The position numbers were made by a program, and so were the translations under genes. A stretch of 7,319 nucleotides of DNA, taken from the NCBI GenBank assembly GCA_037443425.1, contig JBBIOI010000148.1:1-7319 (forward strand), read 5' to 3'. The notes below the pieces were generated by a model, which saw only the letters and a list, made by a program, of their open reading frames with translations, had not been told where the DNA came from and made no database searches. The stretch comes from JBBIOI01 sp037443425 (GTDB taxonomy: Bacteria > Desulfobacterota > BSN033 > UBA1163). Below, piece after piece: positions 6,304 to 7,319 of the stretch; the stretch's first letter is position 1, and every line of letters starts with the position of its first letter.

Positions 6304-7319
6304 CATGACCTCCTTATTAGATAATTGTTGTAGGAATCAACCATGAGAGAAGCACCTTTTGGAATGACAACTGTTGTGGTTGGGTCTTCAACAATAGCTG
6401 GACCTTCAATAAGATTACCGCTTCTAAGTAGGTTTGAATCATAACAGGGTGTTTCTACAAATCCTCCCAGTTCTTTAAAATAAACCTTTCTTGTTCGTTT
6501 AAAAGCTCCTGATGGATCTTTTAAGGAAGGGGGTTGTTGAATAAGCTCAACAGGTCGTCTCACTCCAATGGCTCTGAGCTTTAATGTAGATATGGCAACA
6601 GCCATTCTTGGATCTGACCAGCCATAAATGGCCTGATGTTTTTCATGAAACTCTCTAATAAGGGCCTTAAGCGTGTCTTCAGTAAATGGCTCACCACTTC
6701 GTGTTTCGGGTAAAAAGATTACGATGTCTCGTAATTGCCCAAAGTAGCGCATCTCAGCACCACGGGCTAATCTAATATTCTCCTTGGTCAATCCTTGGCG
6801 TGAAAGTGTCATTAAACCTTCCTCTTCCAGGGAGTTAAACCATCCCCTTAATTCTTCAATATTTAGTTGAGCCTCATTTCTATAGATGCATAGATTCAAG
6901 ACATATTCATAGTTTGCCAGAGAAGCCCCAAGTGCACAAAAAACAGATGCCTGTTTCGGGATATATATCTGATTGATACCAAGACGGGAAGCAATCGCAG
7001 TGGCATGAACTGGGCCTGCTCCACCCCCTGCAACAAGTGTAAAATCACGTGGGTCAAGACCTCTTTCTACAGCACTTAAAAAAATCCCCTGGGCCATGTT
7101 ATCTTCTACTAAGGCTGATATGGCATGTGCAGCAGTAACTACATCAAGATTGAGAGGTTTAGCTATCTTACTTTCAATGGCCTTTATTGCTAAATCTACA
7201 TCCAGAGGAATAGTTCCACCAAGGAAAAAATCTGAAGGTATATACCCAAGGACTGTATCTGCATCTGTGACCGTAGGATTTATGCCTCCCTTTCTATAGC
7301 AGGCAGGTCCTGGATCTGC
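6303..7319 (-). CDS. hyuA: Hydantoinase A / oxoprolinase A family protein (HyuA-like), C-terminal half
   Basis: The frame is open from the right edge of the window, so this is a partial gene; 338 residues plus stop are visible, about half of a usual 680-700-residue HyuA. The visible part begins ADPGPACYRKGG and continues with PTVTDADTVLGYIP and DFFLGG, all standard for the Hydantoinase_A domain. ATG 7097 is internal. VERGLDPRDFTLVAGGGAGPVHA at about visible residues 84-106 is the conserved glycine-rich segment of this actin/Hsp70-like ATPase fold. The remainder is the HyuA C-terminal domain (MRYFGQLRDI, FHEKHQAIYGW, EGPAIVEDPTTTVVIP). HyuA uses ATP to activate the substrate for HyuB. It is the first visible gene of the minus-strand operon and overlaps hyuB at its stop. 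Its exact substrate (hydantoin, N-methylhydantoin, 5-oxoproline or a ketone) cannot be assigned. Confidence 0.95.
   Translation of the reverse strand, partial: ADPGPACYRKGGINPTVTDADTVLGYIPSDFFLGGTIPLDVDLAIKAIESKIAKPLNLDVVTAAHAISALVEDNMAQGIFLSAVERGLDPRDFTLVAGGGAGPVHATAIASRLGINQIYIPKQASVFCALGASLANYEYVLNLCIYRNEAQLNIEELRGWFNSLEEEGLMTLSRQGLTKENIRLARGAEMRYFGQLRDIVIFLPETRSGEPFTEDTLKALIREFHEKHQAIYGWSDPRMAVAISTLKLRAIGVRRPVELIQQPPSLKDPSGAFKRTRKVYFKELGGFVETPCYDSNLLRSGNLIEGPAIVEDPTTTVVIPKGASLMVDSYNNYLIRRS
6308..6315 (-). promoter_or_regulatory. Strong ribosome binding site of hyuB inside the hyuA 3' end
   Basis: AAGGAGGT on the minus strand is a near-perfect Shine-Dalgarno sequence. It is 1 nt from ATG 6306 and 4 nt from ATG 6303, so the second ATG (TGATG overlap with the hyuA stop) is the more plausible start. 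Confidence 0.75.

Noticed and set aside
7096..7299. Plus-strand 67-codon frame at the right edge
   Set aside because: It is antisense to hyuA, whose frame is open here and carries the conserved ADPGPACY and TVTDAD segments.
1..7319. CRISPR arrays, tRNA or rRNA genes, insertion sequences
   Set aside because: No regularly spaced repeats, no cloverleaf-type sequence, no transposase-like frame and no terminal inverted repeats were seen; nearly all of the window is accounted for by coding regions.

Overview
The window looks like chromosomal DNA from an anaerobic bacterium that uses selenocysteine. The DNA is AT-rich, genes are tightly packed with Shine-Dalgarno sequences, and there is a bacterial-type SECIS hairpin. 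The gene content (glycine-reductase-type selenoprotein, hydantoinase-type HyuA/HyuB, short-form MetRS) would fit a Desulfobacterota/deltaproteobacterial or related anaerobe. That placement is inference; no rRNA or other marker is present.

Left part, + strand (1-1736): the 3' end of metG (methionyl-tRNA synthetase, KMSKS loop and anticodon-binding domain), then a DUF721/DciA-like protein, then a GNAT acetyltransferase. The three are packed with an 7-nt gap and an 8-nt overlap, so they are probably co-transcribed and mostly housekeeping.

Right part, - strand (7319 down to 1740): a second operon in the order hyuA (3' half only), hyuB, grdE-like, grdB-like. hyuA and hyuB overlap at their stop and start. 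A 100-nt gap precedes grdE, and 24 nt separate grdE from grdB. The operon promoter lies outside the window.

The main hidden feature is in the last gene. A simple ORF reading ends grdB at TGA 2001-2003 and leaves an apparently empty 264-nt stretch before the convergent GNAT gene. In fact the same frame continues for 86 more codons of GrdB-like protein to TAA at 1740-1742. The TGA sits in the GrdB active-site context (TST-U-GTSTRCG), and a 6-bp hairpin with a GGU loop starts 12 nt after it, fitting a bacterial SECIS. The gene therefore encodes a 434-residue selenoprotein with Sec at residue 348.

The partner GrdE-like protein keeps the overall family sequence but lacks the Asn-Cys site where classical GrdE is cleaved to make its pyruvoyl group. 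GrdB also has Ser in place of the first Cys of the usual UxxCxxC motif. Together with the linked HyuA/HyuB pair, this suggests an uncharacterised Sec-dependent enzyme. One possibility is that HyuA/HyuB opens a cyclic amide (hydantoin, N-methylhydantoin or lactam type) and the GrdE/GrdB pair acts reductively on the product. Creatinine breakdown through N-methylhydantoin to sarcosine reductase in Tissierella is a precedent for coupling these two activities. The substrate here cannot be read from sequence.
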